Below are positions 1 to 5,661 of a DNA stretch of 9,406 bases, in pieces. The stretch comes from Bacteroides sp. GTDB taxonomy: Bacteria > Bacteroidota > Bacteroidia > Bacteroidales > Bacteroidaceae. The stretch spans positions 1-9,406 of the forward strand of contig JASLCG010000018.1 in the NCBI GenBank assembly GCA_030151885.1. Reading direction: 5' to 3'. A model generated the notes under the pieces. That model had not been told where the DNA came from. It made no database searches and worked only from the letters and a program-made list of their open reading frames with translations. How positions within the stretch are numbered: position 1 is the stretch's first letter; every line of letters starts with the position of its first letter. The position numbers and the translations under genes were made by a program.

Positions 1-2
1 AA

Positions 3-527
3 CACCACTATTCCGAGCGAAATATTAAGACAGTGATAGATGTTTGCCTGAAGTGGAGTACTAGGGCCAAACGTTATACTTATTTAGCTTTAGCCATAGG
101 TTTTATAATAAGTCTTTTTAATTGGCACGACAATAGGCATTTAGTTTGGTTGGTATTGGTGATTATTATTGTTACGAATGGTTATATTTTTCGTAAAGTA
201 AATAGACTGAATAGGTATAAAATGGCTGGGCTCGTAGCTACTAAAAGTGGAGTATTGCAACGAAAGTACTACCGAGGAGATGCTTTAGTGGCAAATACAG
301 AGGGGTATATTCCTATCTTGGGGCAGTTGTTTCCTAAAATATGGGGAAAGAAAATGGAGGTGTCTCCTCATTATTATATAGAGGTAGAGGGTGATACCTA
401 TATCATAGATGAACAGACGTATTATACGCTTGAAGAGGGAGAGAACGTAGAGCTGATTTTTACTGTTAAATATGGGGTGTTTCTAGATGTAATACCATTA
501 ACTAGTGATAAAACCGAAAAGCAGTAA
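3..527 (+). CDS. Hypothetical two-helix membrane protein, probably 5'-partial
   Basis: I do not recognise this protein. The first possible start in view is GTG at 33, giving 164 residues, but the frame is open with no stop back to base 3 and no ribosome binding site precedes the GTG, so the true start is probably outside the window. Numbering from the GTG, two hydrophobic stretches (about 15-31 and 36-53) are separated by a short charged turn (NWHDNRH), forming a helical hairpin. A soluble, beta-looking C-terminal domain of about 100 residues follows, containing a PILGQLFPKIWG stretch and an acidic, tyrosine-rich part around 110-135. The layout suggests a small inner-membrane protein with a cytoplasmic domain, but no enzyme motif is visible. 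The next gene lies 196 bases downstream, so they are probably not co-transcribed. Confidence is good that it is coding and low on function. Confidence 0.7.
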   Translation, partial: HHYSERNIKTVIDVCLKWSTRAKRYTYLALAIGFIISLFNWHDNRHLVWLVLVIIIVTNGYIFRKVNRLNRYKMAGLVATKSGVLQRKYYRGDALVANTEGYIPILGQLFPKIWGKKMEVSPHYYIEVEGDTYIIDEQTYYTLEEGENVELIFTVKYGVFLDVIPLTSDKTEKQ

Positions 528-723
528 ACCATTCTATTTGTAAACAGAAGTGCATAATAATTCCAGTTTTTGTTTAAAAATGTCGTATTTAGTGTCTCTT
601 TTGTAATAGAATGTTCTAACTATGGATTAATACTACCTAATATACTTTGCAATTAGGAACATATTAATTATCTTAAATTTTCATTTGATGAAATAGAAAC
701 AAATAAACGATATTAAAATATAA

Positions 724-1194
724 ATGAGTACTATGCTTAAGATTAAAAACTTTGAAGAATTTGAACAGCTAATTGGTAAACAAATTGGAGTGTCTGACTA
801 TATAAAAATATCTCAAGAGCAGATTAATGAGTTTGCTGATGCTACACTAGACCACCAGTGGATACATACAGACCCTGAAAGAGCTAAAGTAGAGAGTCCT
901 TTCAAAAGTACCATTGCGCATGGTTATTTAACGCTATCGGTATTGCCTTATTTATGGAACCAAATTATTGAGGTGGACAATCTTAAGTCAATGATTAATT
1001 ATGGTATTAAAGATTTGCGTTTCCAAGAGCCCGTATTAGTAAACGATGAAGTAAGACTTAATGTCACGTTGAAATCGGCAGTAAACCTTCGTGGTGTTGT
1101 AAAGGCCGAAATGAGTGCTCGTTTAGAAATTAAGGGAAAGAAAAAACCTGCGTACGATTCAGTCATTGTGTTTTTGTATTACTTCAACAATTGA
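724..1194 (+). CDS. MaoC-like (R)-specific enoyl-CoA hydratase / 3-hydroxyacyl-thioester dehydratase
   Basis: A 156-residue single hot-dog-fold protein of the MaoC/hydratase-2 family. It most resembles the Mycobacterium tuberculosis Rv0130 / NodN-like subgroup, as I recall it. Family members hydrate trans-2-enoyl-CoA or other enoyl thioesters to the (R)-3-hydroxy form, usually as cytoplasmic dimers. The catalytic hydratase-2 motif is intact at about 37-50: FADATLDHQWIHTD, with Asp43 and His48 at the same five-residue spacing as the Asp/His pair of PhaJ. The following substrate-channel segment, STIAHGYLTLSVLP (about 62-75), is also typical, as is INYG near 91-94. Length matches the family (about 150 aa). 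ATG at 724 is used; ATG at 733 is an alternative and would keep all motifs. No clear Bacteroidota -7 element precedes it. It stands alone, with its own terminator downstream and no fatty-acid or PHA genes nearby, so the physiological substrate cannot be inferred. Confidence 0.9.
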   Translation: MSTMLKIKNFEEFEQLIGKQIGVSDYIKISQEQINEFADATLDHQWIHTDPERAKVESPFKSTIAHGYLTLSVLPYLWNQIIEVDNLKSMINYGIKDLRFQEPVLVNDEVRLNVTLKSAVNLRGVVKAEMSARLEIKGKKKPAYDSVIVFLYYFNN

Positions 1195-1220
1195 TATTAA
1201 AAAAAAAAGTATAAAATACA

Positions 1221-1256
1221 AAGTGGCTTCTTCCTTACTAGAGGCCACTTTTTTGT
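1221..1256 (+). terminator. Rho-independent terminator after the MaoC-like gene
   Basis: A 10-bp stem (AAGTGGCTTC at 1221-1230 with GAGGCCACTT at 1241-1250, one G-T pair) with a 10-nt loop runs straight into a T-rich tail. It lies 27 bases after the hydratase stop codon. Confidence 0.88.
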
Positions 1257-1340
1257 TTTCAATAGTGTCATTGCACTCAAAATAAAGTTAAAGAGTTCTA
1301 TATGATTTAAGTAGAGTAAAAGGTAATAGGGCTATTTATG

Positions 1341-1348
1341 TAGATTTG
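1341..1348 (+). promoter_or_regulatory. Possible -7 promoter element (TAGATTTG) for the DUF1835-like gene
   Basis: TAGATTTG fits the Bacteroidota TAnnTTTG consensus and would start transcription near 1354, about 60 bases before the ATG at 1413. No TTG/TTTG -33 element is present at the expected 17-23 base distance, so support is partial. Confidence 0.4.
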
Positions 1349-1386
1349 TTACGAAAGCTTAAGTCGGTTGTTCTGAAGGAAGAACA

Positions 1387-1419
1387 ATGAAATTTTATAA
1401 AAATATACTATTATGGTAA
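1387..1419 (+). CDS. Possible 10-residue leader ORF overlapping the next start codon
   Basis: ATG at 1387 opens the ten-codon frame MKFYKNILLW, which stops with TAA at 1417-1419 and so overlaps the ATG (1413) of the DUF1835-like gene by 7 bases in another frame. A purine-rich, Shine-Dalgarno-like GAAGGA (1375-1380) sits 6 bases before it, and that same hexamer is exactly the loop of a perfect 7-bp hairpin (TTGTTCT 1368-1374 with AGAACAA 1381-1387). The arrangement would allow translational coupling, but a frame this short can arise by chance. Confidence 0.25.
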   Translation: MKFYKNILLW

Positions 1420-2072
1420 AAAACTTCAACCCAGAAAATCGTAATATTTTGAATGGAGGAGCTATGTTTCAATACCTTCAAAATAGTGGAGTGGACGTTT
1501 CGAATGCTGTACCCTTTAATGAGGCTATGTGTATGGGAGAGCATACTTACGACGTTTTTTCTGATAAATTTATTGATACACGTTGTGAGTCGTTAGAGAT
1601 TCGTAGAGTATCGTATATGGATGAGGTGTGTTTTCCACTTATCAGTTTATTAGGATCGAGCGAGAAAGAGTTAGATTTATGGTTTGACGAAGATATGTTT
1701 TGCCAAATCAATCTTCTTGTATTGCTTACATACCTAGAGCAGATAGGGTTTAATAAGCCTATACATCTTAATTTAGTGAGTCCGAAATATGAGTTTTTAA
1801 AACGTGTGGACATATCATTAGGCGATTTTCAAAATATATATAATAAGGTAATGATATCTTACGAACTGCCCGAGAAGGTGGAGATTGAGTCGTTAGAAAA
1901 AGGGGTGAATTTATACTTAGATTATATTAAGCCTGAAAATGAGTTGACCGATTTTATTCTGGAAAATATGCACCAAGATAGGGCGCTTCTTATTGAGAAA
2001 ATGCTTAATAAGTTTAAAGAGTATGGTTTAGGAGATTTGCAAGTTATAAAACTGATAGATCAGGTTAAATAA
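1413..2072 (+). CDS. DUF1835-like protein of unknown function
   Basis: A 219-residue soluble protein whose two best-conserved blocks match what I remember of Bacteroidota DUF1835 proteins. The first is an N-terminal ILNGGAM motif (12-18), followed by an EAMCMGE block near 37-43. The second is the LWFDEDMFCQINLL block around 89-102, with Trp90, Asp94, Cys97 and Gln98. Family members usually begin with HILNGD and carry WFEDDLFCQ-like text; here the expected Asp of NGD is Gly16. No membrane segment, signal peptide or DNA-binding helix-turn-helix is evident. The biochemical role of the family is unknown to me; some members carry misleading regulator labels in databases. The frame has a stop just upstream (1398-1400), so ATG 1413 is the first usable start. 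It appears to be a single-gene transcription unit ending at the terminator at 2101-2140. Confidence 0.8.
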   Translation: MVKNFNPENRNILNGGAMFQYLQNSGVDVSNAVPFNEAMCMGEHTYDVFSDKFIDTRCESLEIRRVSYMDEVCFPLISLLGSSEKELDLWFDEDMFCQINLLVLLTYLEQIGFNKPIHLNLVSPKYEFLKRVDISLGDFQNIYNKVMISYELPEKVEIESLEKGVNLYLDYIKPENELTDFILENMHQDRALLIEKMLNKFKEYGLGDLQVIKLIDQVK

Positions 2073-2100
2073 ATTAAGTGCCTTATATAATTAATGATAG

Positions 2101-2140
2101 AGCCTACAGCTGCGTTTTAGTGGTTGTAGGCTTGTTTTTT
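2101..2140 (+). terminator. Rho-independent terminator after the DUF1835-like gene
   Basis: AGCCTACAGCT (2101-2111) pairs with GGTTGTAGGCT (2122-2132) in an 11-bp stem with two G-T pairs and a 10-nt loop. The tail TTGTTTTTT follows at once. It is 28 bases after the stop codon. Confidence 0.88.
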
Positions 2141-2166
2141 AGGTGCTACGATGTGGCTACTCTTCA

Positions 2167-2239
2167 TTGCCGACATACCTCTGTCTTGTTGCCGACAAAC
2201 TTGTGGTATGTTGCCGATAAGCTAGAGGTATGTCGGCAA
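2167..2239. repeat. Clustered TTGCCGA repeat with 22-nt period, closed by a 16-bp inverted repeat
   Basis: The heptamer TTGCCGA begins at 2167, 2189 and 2211, and its reverse complement TCGGCAA begins at 2233, so four cores lie at exactly 22-nt intervals. Units two and three agree at 18 of 22 positions, units one and two at 16 of 22. The first and last cores belong to a perfect 16-bp inverted repeat (2167-2182 with 2224-2239), which includes the CATACC/GGTATG part that recurs inside. The cluster is intergenic, past the terminator at 2140 and before the end of the anti-sigma gene. It resembles a REP/BIME-style dispersed palindromic element or a multi-site protein-binding array. No transposase is nearby. 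Confidence 0.7.
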
Positions 2240-2335
2240 CGTAAAAAAGGCTTGTTGTAGTGGTAATGAATTAGAGGGGTAATCTGACTAACTAGTAGGC
2301 TTTGTTTACGATACAGATTGTTAGTATAGTGGCAT

Positions 2336-2372
2336 AATAGCCCCTCAATTAAAGGTGCTATTTCTCTTTTTT
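2336..2372 (+). terminator. Weak candidate terminator at the 3' end of the anti-sigma gene
   Basis: AATAGCCCC (2336-2344) pairs with GGTGCTATT (2354-2362) with one mismatch and is followed on the plus strand by TCTCTTTTTT. The T-run exists only in the plus orientation, so it would stop transcription heading into the minus-strand sigma operon. It also overlaps the anti-sigma stop codon (2358-2360). Confidence 0.35.
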
Positions 2373-2714
2373 ATAGAGATTGGCCCGTATTAAAGCATTA
2401 ATTATCAGTAGGAAAAATGTGCTTATAAGGATAGATAAATAGGCTGGTTTAATTCCTAAAATACGGTTTGTTAGGCAGTGCGATAGTTTACTAAAATCTA
2501 CACCTATGGCTATAAGGCTTATGGTTGCTATGCATAGTAGTACTACACCGCTGGCTATAAGGCTTATAAGGTATATGCACCTATTTCTTTTTTGAGTTTT
2601 TTGATCAGTGGCAACGATACGAGCCATCAGCCTAGATTCAAAATCATTGCTAGGTTCGTCCCATGTCATTTTTTGAAACAGCTCTTTTAGCTTATCATCT
2701 GCTTTATTGTTCAT
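2358..2714 (-). CDS. Putative membrane anti-sigma factor partner of the ECF sigma gene
   Basis: A 118-residue protein translated from an ATG that overlaps the end of the sigma gene by 11 bases, so the two are surely co-transcribed and probably translationally coupled. Residues 1-45 form a charged cytoplasmic segment with DEPSNDFESRLMARI (19-33), similar to the short N-terminal motif of Bacteroidota anti-sigma-like proteins. Two membrane helices follow (about 47-72 and 92-111), then a lysine-rich tail. The anti-sigma role is inferred from position, size and topology. The classical zinc-binding HxxxCxxC motif of ZAS anti-sigma factors is absent, and no periplasmic sensor domain remains beyond a loop of about 20 residues. 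The sequence alone does not show sigma binding. Confidence 0.72.
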   Translation of the reverse strand: MNNKADDKLKELFQKMTWDEPSNDFESRLMARIVATDQKTQKRNRCIYLISLIASGVVLLCIATISLIAIGVDFSKLSHCLTNRILGIKPAYLSILISTFFLLIINALIRANLYKKEK

Positions 2715-3261
2715 CGTTCATCATCTTTTTAAGTTCGGCATGCATGTACTTTCTTATTCGGTGTAGTCGTACCTTTATGTTACTTGTGGTTTGGTTTGTA
2801 ATGTCGCAAACATCTGCAATGCTCAAGTTTTTTAAATAAAATAGTGAGATAATAAAGGCATCTTCTTGCGGCATCTTATGCAGCAGTGTATCTAGATGTG
2901 TTAATAGCTCTTCGACGTTGTAAGAGTCTATCTCTTCATAAATCTCTTCTTGACATAAATTATAATCAACTTTTTCAATTTGAAGATACTTTTTTTGTCT
3001 TCTAACGTAACTTATTGTTTCGTTGTATGCAATTTTATATAGCCATGTAGAAAACTTAGACTGATGGTTATAACGCTCTAACTGCTGATATACCTTAATG
3101 AATACCTCTTGGACTAGGTCTTCTGCCTCGTCTCTGTTCTGAAGGATACGGTTAATAACCGTAAATATCATCCGTTCGTACTGCCGTACAATGTGGATGT
3201 AGAGGTTTACCTCTCCTTCAAGTATTCTTTTTATGATATCTGTGTCTGCTATAATATCCAT
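2704..3261 (-). CDS. ECF-subfamily RNA polymerase sigma factor
   Basis: A 185-residue sigma-70 family member with only regions 2 and 4, the usual size of an ECF sigma. Region 2 spans about 20-92 and contains the core-binding and -10 recognition text DEAEDLVQEVFIKVYQQL (44-61) and FSTWLYKIAYNETISYVRR (70-88). An acidic linker (about 96-118) leads to region 4 at 130-178, with its helix-turn-helix at LSIADVCDITNQTTSNIKVRLHRIRKYM, which reads the -35 element. ATG at 3261 is the only start that keeps region 2 whole. An ECF-type promoter (TGTAACC, 15 bases, CGTC) lies directly upstream and recurs before the divergent gene, so autoregulation is likely. With the CGTC ending 12 bases before the ATG, the leader would be only a few bases long. 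The family call is firm; the inducing stress cannot be read from the sequence. Confidence 0.93.
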   Translation of the reverse strand: MDIIADTDIIKRILEGEVNLYIHIVRQYERMIFTVINRILQNRDEAEDLVQEVFIKVYQQLERYNHQSKFSTWLYKIAYNETISYVRRQKKYLQIEKVDYNLCQEEIYEEIDSYNVEELLTHLDTLLHKMPQEDAFIISLFYLKNLSIADVCDITNQTTSNIKVRLHRIRKYMHAELKKMMNDEQ

Positions 3262-3273
3262 TCTAAACTATAT

Positions 3274-3299
3274 GACGCACTATGTTGGGATAGGTTACA
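3274..3299 (-). promoter_or_regulatory. ECF-type promoter of the sigma / anti-sigma operon
   Basis: On the minus strand TGTAACC (3299-3293) is followed after 15 bases by CGTC (3277-3274). The AAC in the -35 and CGT in the -10 are hallmarks of ECF promoters. The same motif with the same spacing faces the other way at 3343-3368, and the two -35 elements form a perfect 9-bp inverted repeat (AGGTTACAA / TTGTAACCT). Confidence 0.68.
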
Positions 3300-3342
3300 A
3301 AAGGAGGTAATATTTTTTACAAGAAAAGTTTTTTAGTATTGT

Positions 3343-3368
3343 TGTAACCTTTCGATTAATAGAGCGTC
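3343..3368 (+). promoter_or_regulatory. ECF-type promoter of the DUF6249-like gene
   Basis: TGTAACC (3343-3349), 15 bases, CGTC (3365-3368): identical in both boxes and spacing to the promoter of the divergent sigma operon. CGTC ends two bases before the first ATG (3371), so transcription should begin around 3374-3378, past that ATG. No TAnnTTTG housekeeping element was seen in the interval. Confidence 0.68.
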
Positions 3369-3370
3369 CT

Positions 3371-3823
3371 ATGGATGTAATTGATTACAACAACAAAGTA
3401 AGAAATAAAATTAAATATAAAATAGTTATGGGATACATTACAGGCATTTTAATTGTTGCAATATTGACGTTTGGTTTTTATAGCCTTTGTGAGCTTTTTG
3501 TAAGGCGTAAAGAGCGCTTGGCTATTATCGAAAAGTTGGCTACAGGAGATTTTAAAGAGAATAAGTTTCCTACATTGAATAGTACAAATAATTATACAGC
3601 ATTGAACTTGGGTTGTATGTTTGTAGGCATTGGAATAGGGCTGATATTGGCCTGTTTCATAGAGTTTAATTACAGTGTATCTTCGCATGCTACGGATTAT
3701 GTAAAGGCATCGAACGATATTTTTGAGATTCTTTATCCTTCTATGTCTGTAACGTTTGGTGGTGTTGGTTTGCTAATAGCCTACTTTATAGAGCGTAAGC
3801 AAGAAGCTAAAAAAGAGAAATAA
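3371..3823 (+). CDS. DUF6249-like membrane protein, likely ECF-sigma regulon member
   Basis: Up to 150 residues with three hydrophobic segments at about 18-43, 79-99 and 119-142. The text after the first helix, RRKERLAIIEKLATGDF, and the glycine-rich second helix (LGCMFVGIGIGLILACFIEF) match the pattern I recall for DUF6249 proteins, which often accompany ECF sigma factors in Bacteroidota; function is unknown. It is transcribed divergently from the sigma operon and shares its promoter motif, so it is probably a target or modulator of that sigma. The start is doubtful: ATG 3371 would lie upstream of the predicted transcription start, which favours Met20 (ATG 3428) and a 131-residue protein beginning MGYITGIL at the first helix. 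If transcription starts right at 3371, the mRNA would be leaderless. A tail of charged residues ends the protein. Confidence 0.75.
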   Translation: MDVIDYNNKVRNKIKYKIVMGYITGILIVAILTFGFYSLCELFVRRKERLAIIEKLATGDFKENKFPTLNSTNNYTALNLGCMFVGIGIGLILACFIEFNYSVSSHATDYVKASNDIFEILYPSMSVTFGGVGLLIAYFIERKQEAKKEK

Positions 3824-3872
3824 TAAGGTGGATGCACTCCACGTGTGTTTAATGATTAAGAGTTTTAAGGGG

Positions 3873-3900
3873 GGGCCGATGCTGGGTGTAGCATCGGCCT
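3873..3900. terminator. Shared hairpin terminator between convergent genes
   Basis: GGCCGATGCT (3874-3883) and AGCATCGGCC (3890-3899) form a perfect 10-bp GC-rich stem with a 6-nt loop, extendable by a G-T pair. It lies between the convergent DUF6249-like gene and the 504-aa gene. The flanking tails are only modestly T-rich on either strand, so it may work in both directions, but less cleanly than the terminators at 2101 or 7951. Confidence 0.65.
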
Positions 3901-3928
3901 CTATTATTGTTAAGCAGTTGGGGTAAAG

Positions 3929-5443
3929 TCAGGTGGCTGGTGTGTTGTATTTTTCTGCTAGTAATTCGCTCAATTTCCTATGGCTCAGTTTCGACTCTAT
4001 CCACATGGTGAAGTCAAATAGATTGAGAAGCTGTTTTTCAAATACATCTTCTCGAATCTCTTTAATCTCTACTTCCCATTTTTTCCATTCGTCGTTTCGG
4101 TTTTTAAAGTAATGTTTTGGCCTCTGTATAAATCTTAAAACGAGCGATTCTACTTTGTAGTTTCTTTTATTGCCTCCTAGTTTTCTTTTGAAAGATTTTA
4201 ACTCAAAATCAAACTCTTCTATGGTATCTAGTTCGTAAATTGCCATCAGGTGCAGTAGGCGTATGGTACGCATAATGGGGAGCATGGCATATACTTTGGT
4301 GTGGAATATGATGGGGGTAAGCACCTCTCTAACTCGTACAAAACCTCCTATTCCGAAGTGTATAATGGCAGCATAAAGGTGCAACTCTGCTTGTTTATCT
4401 AGGTTTACGTGCTCAATGCTTTTATAGGCCAGTTCAATGTCTTCGTGTAGGCTGCTGTATGCCTCTTTAAAATCTCCACGGTCTATGTAGGGGATAATTT
4501 TATACTGTAAACGTATTAAGTTTAAATAGGCTTTTATGGTTTTGTTGTTGGCCCAAACTTCATCTAACTGATCAATAAAATACTGCATAGACTCGTATTG
4601 CTTCGAGTAGCGTAGGCTTTGTAAAGCTGTTTCTACTGCCTCTATGTAGTAATATTGGTTATTCTCCCATACGTGTGGATTCTCTTTGAATATGTTGATT
4701 AACTCTTTTAAAGCTCTTAAAGCAGCCTTGTAGTCGTGTACTCCCATTAGATAGGTGGCTTGGAATAACTGATGAAACTTCATGGCTTCAAAGTTCATCT
4801 CTCCTTGCGATGAGTTGATGCTTAGTTCGCTCATGAGTAGGTCGTTTAGTTTGTTCTTCTGCTCCTCGCTACGCATTATGTCGTAATGGTAGGTTCTGTA
4901 CTTCATTAAATCGTAGAGCGAAGCTACACCTTCACTTTTCCAAATGGCTTTAATAGACTCTTCTACCTCGTAGTGCCTTTGTATTAGCTCCTCTTCGCTT
5001 ATCCCAACGAAATCTAGTTTTAGTAATAGGTCTAGTTCGGTTTGAGATGCTAGTAAGAAAATTTCGTTCTGCTTGTTTCGTTTACTCACCTGTTTCACCT
5101 CATCAAGAATATCCATAACTCCAGTGTAAAAAGATTTTCGCATTAAGACACGTGCAGCTTGAATCTTTTTTATCAGTTGCATAGAGATGTTTTTCTTCTC
5201 TTCAATGGCACATAGTGTATCTATAATTTTATCGAAAAGGTAAAGTGCTGTAACATTGGTGTTCGATGTAGGTCTTAAGGCTTTGTATTTGGCATCAATA
5301 GCTTTACTATCTTCATTTTGGTTTTCTAAAATAAGCTGATATAAGAGGTAGTAGTCAAACTCTTTGTTGGCTATTGTAAAGGCTCTTTTTTCTGCTTTTG
5401 TGAGCGATGGAACCATTAATATAAGCTTATCTAGTGCATTCAT
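3929..5443 (-). CDS. Large all-helical hypothetical protein, TPR-like
   Basis: A 504-residue soluble protein that I recognise only as a type of conserved hypothetical found in Bacteroidota. It begins with a helical region including LTKAEKRAFTIANKEFDYY (14-32). The remainder is built of amphipathic helices with regularly spaced tyrosines and leucines (for example YLMGVHDYKAALRALKELI and LRYSKQYESMQYFIDQL), which looks like a degenerate tetratricopeptide-type solenoid and suggests protein-protein contacts. There is no signal peptide, membrane helix or enzyme motif. ATG at 5443 is used. A TAAATTTG sequence on the minus strand ends two bases before this ATG; if it is a true -7 element, translation might instead start at Met10, but no -33 box supports it. 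The gene is convergent with the DUF6249-like gene and divergent from ribokinase, so it is probably transcribed alone. Confidence 0.8.
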   Translation of the reverse strand: MNALDKLILMVPSLTKAEKRAFTIANKEFDYYLLYQLILENQNEDSKAIDAKYKALRPTSNTNVTALYLFDKIIDTLCAIEEKKNISMQLIKKIQAARVLMRKSFYTGVMDILDEVKQVSKRNKQNEIFLLASQTELDLLLKLDFVGISEEELIQRHYEVEESIKAIWKSEGVASLYDLMKYRTYHYDIMRSEEQKNKLNDLLMSELSINSSQGEMNFEAMKFHQLFQATYLMGVHDYKAALRALKELINIFKENPHVWENNQYYYIEAVETALQSLRYSKQYESMQYFIDQLDEVWANNKTIKAYLNLIRLQYKIIPYIDRGDFKEAYSSLHEDIELAYKSIEHVNLDKQAELHLYAAIIHFGIGGFVRVREVLTPIIFHTKVYAMLPIMRTIRLLHLMAIYELDTIEEFDFELKSFKRKLGGNKRNYKVESLVLRFIQRPKHYFKNRNDEWKKWEVEIKEIREDVFEKQLLNLFDFTMWIESKLSHRKLSELLAEKYNTPAT

Positions 5444-5611
5444 GTCAAATTTATTAGTTATACGTTCTATTTTGAATTTCTAAAAATACAACAACTATTT
5501 AGTATTTCAATATTTGTTTAAAAGTATTTAAAGCGTCTTTTTTGTGAGTTTATTAGTTTTGGATTTCTAAAAAAGAGCTGTTTTTGGTTTAGGAGATTGA
5601 ATAAAGCCACA

Positions 5612-5619
5612 TATATTTG
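5612..5619 (+). promoter_or_regulatory. -7 promoter element (TATATTTG) of the ribokinase gene
   Basis: TATATTTG matches TAnnTTTG exactly and places transcription start near 5624, leaving a leader of about 38 bases before ATG 5662. The nearest upstream TTTG (5583-5586) is 25 bases away, longer than the usual 17-23, so the -33 half is weak. Confidence 0.5.
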
Positions 5620-5661
5620 CACTCGTTCATTGAAAGAGTCGATGATTTAATTCTTTTAAAA

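Noticed and set aside
2078..2260. A 60-codon plus-strand frame after the DUF1835-like gene
   Set aside because: It runs straight through the terminator at 2101-2140 and the 22-nt repeat cluster, and its product has no protein-like pattern.
2281..2325. Adjacent hexamers AATCTG-ACTAAC and their complements CAGATT-GTTAGT
   Set aside because: The order is crossed, which would need a pseudoknot with zero-length loops; more likely a coincidence in AT-rich sequence.
3301..3308. AAGGAGGT, a perfect Shine-Dalgarno-like sequence in the divergent promoter region
   Set aside because: No ATG, GTG or TTG at a suitable distance opens a worthwhile frame, and it lies upstream of the predicted plus-strand transcription start.
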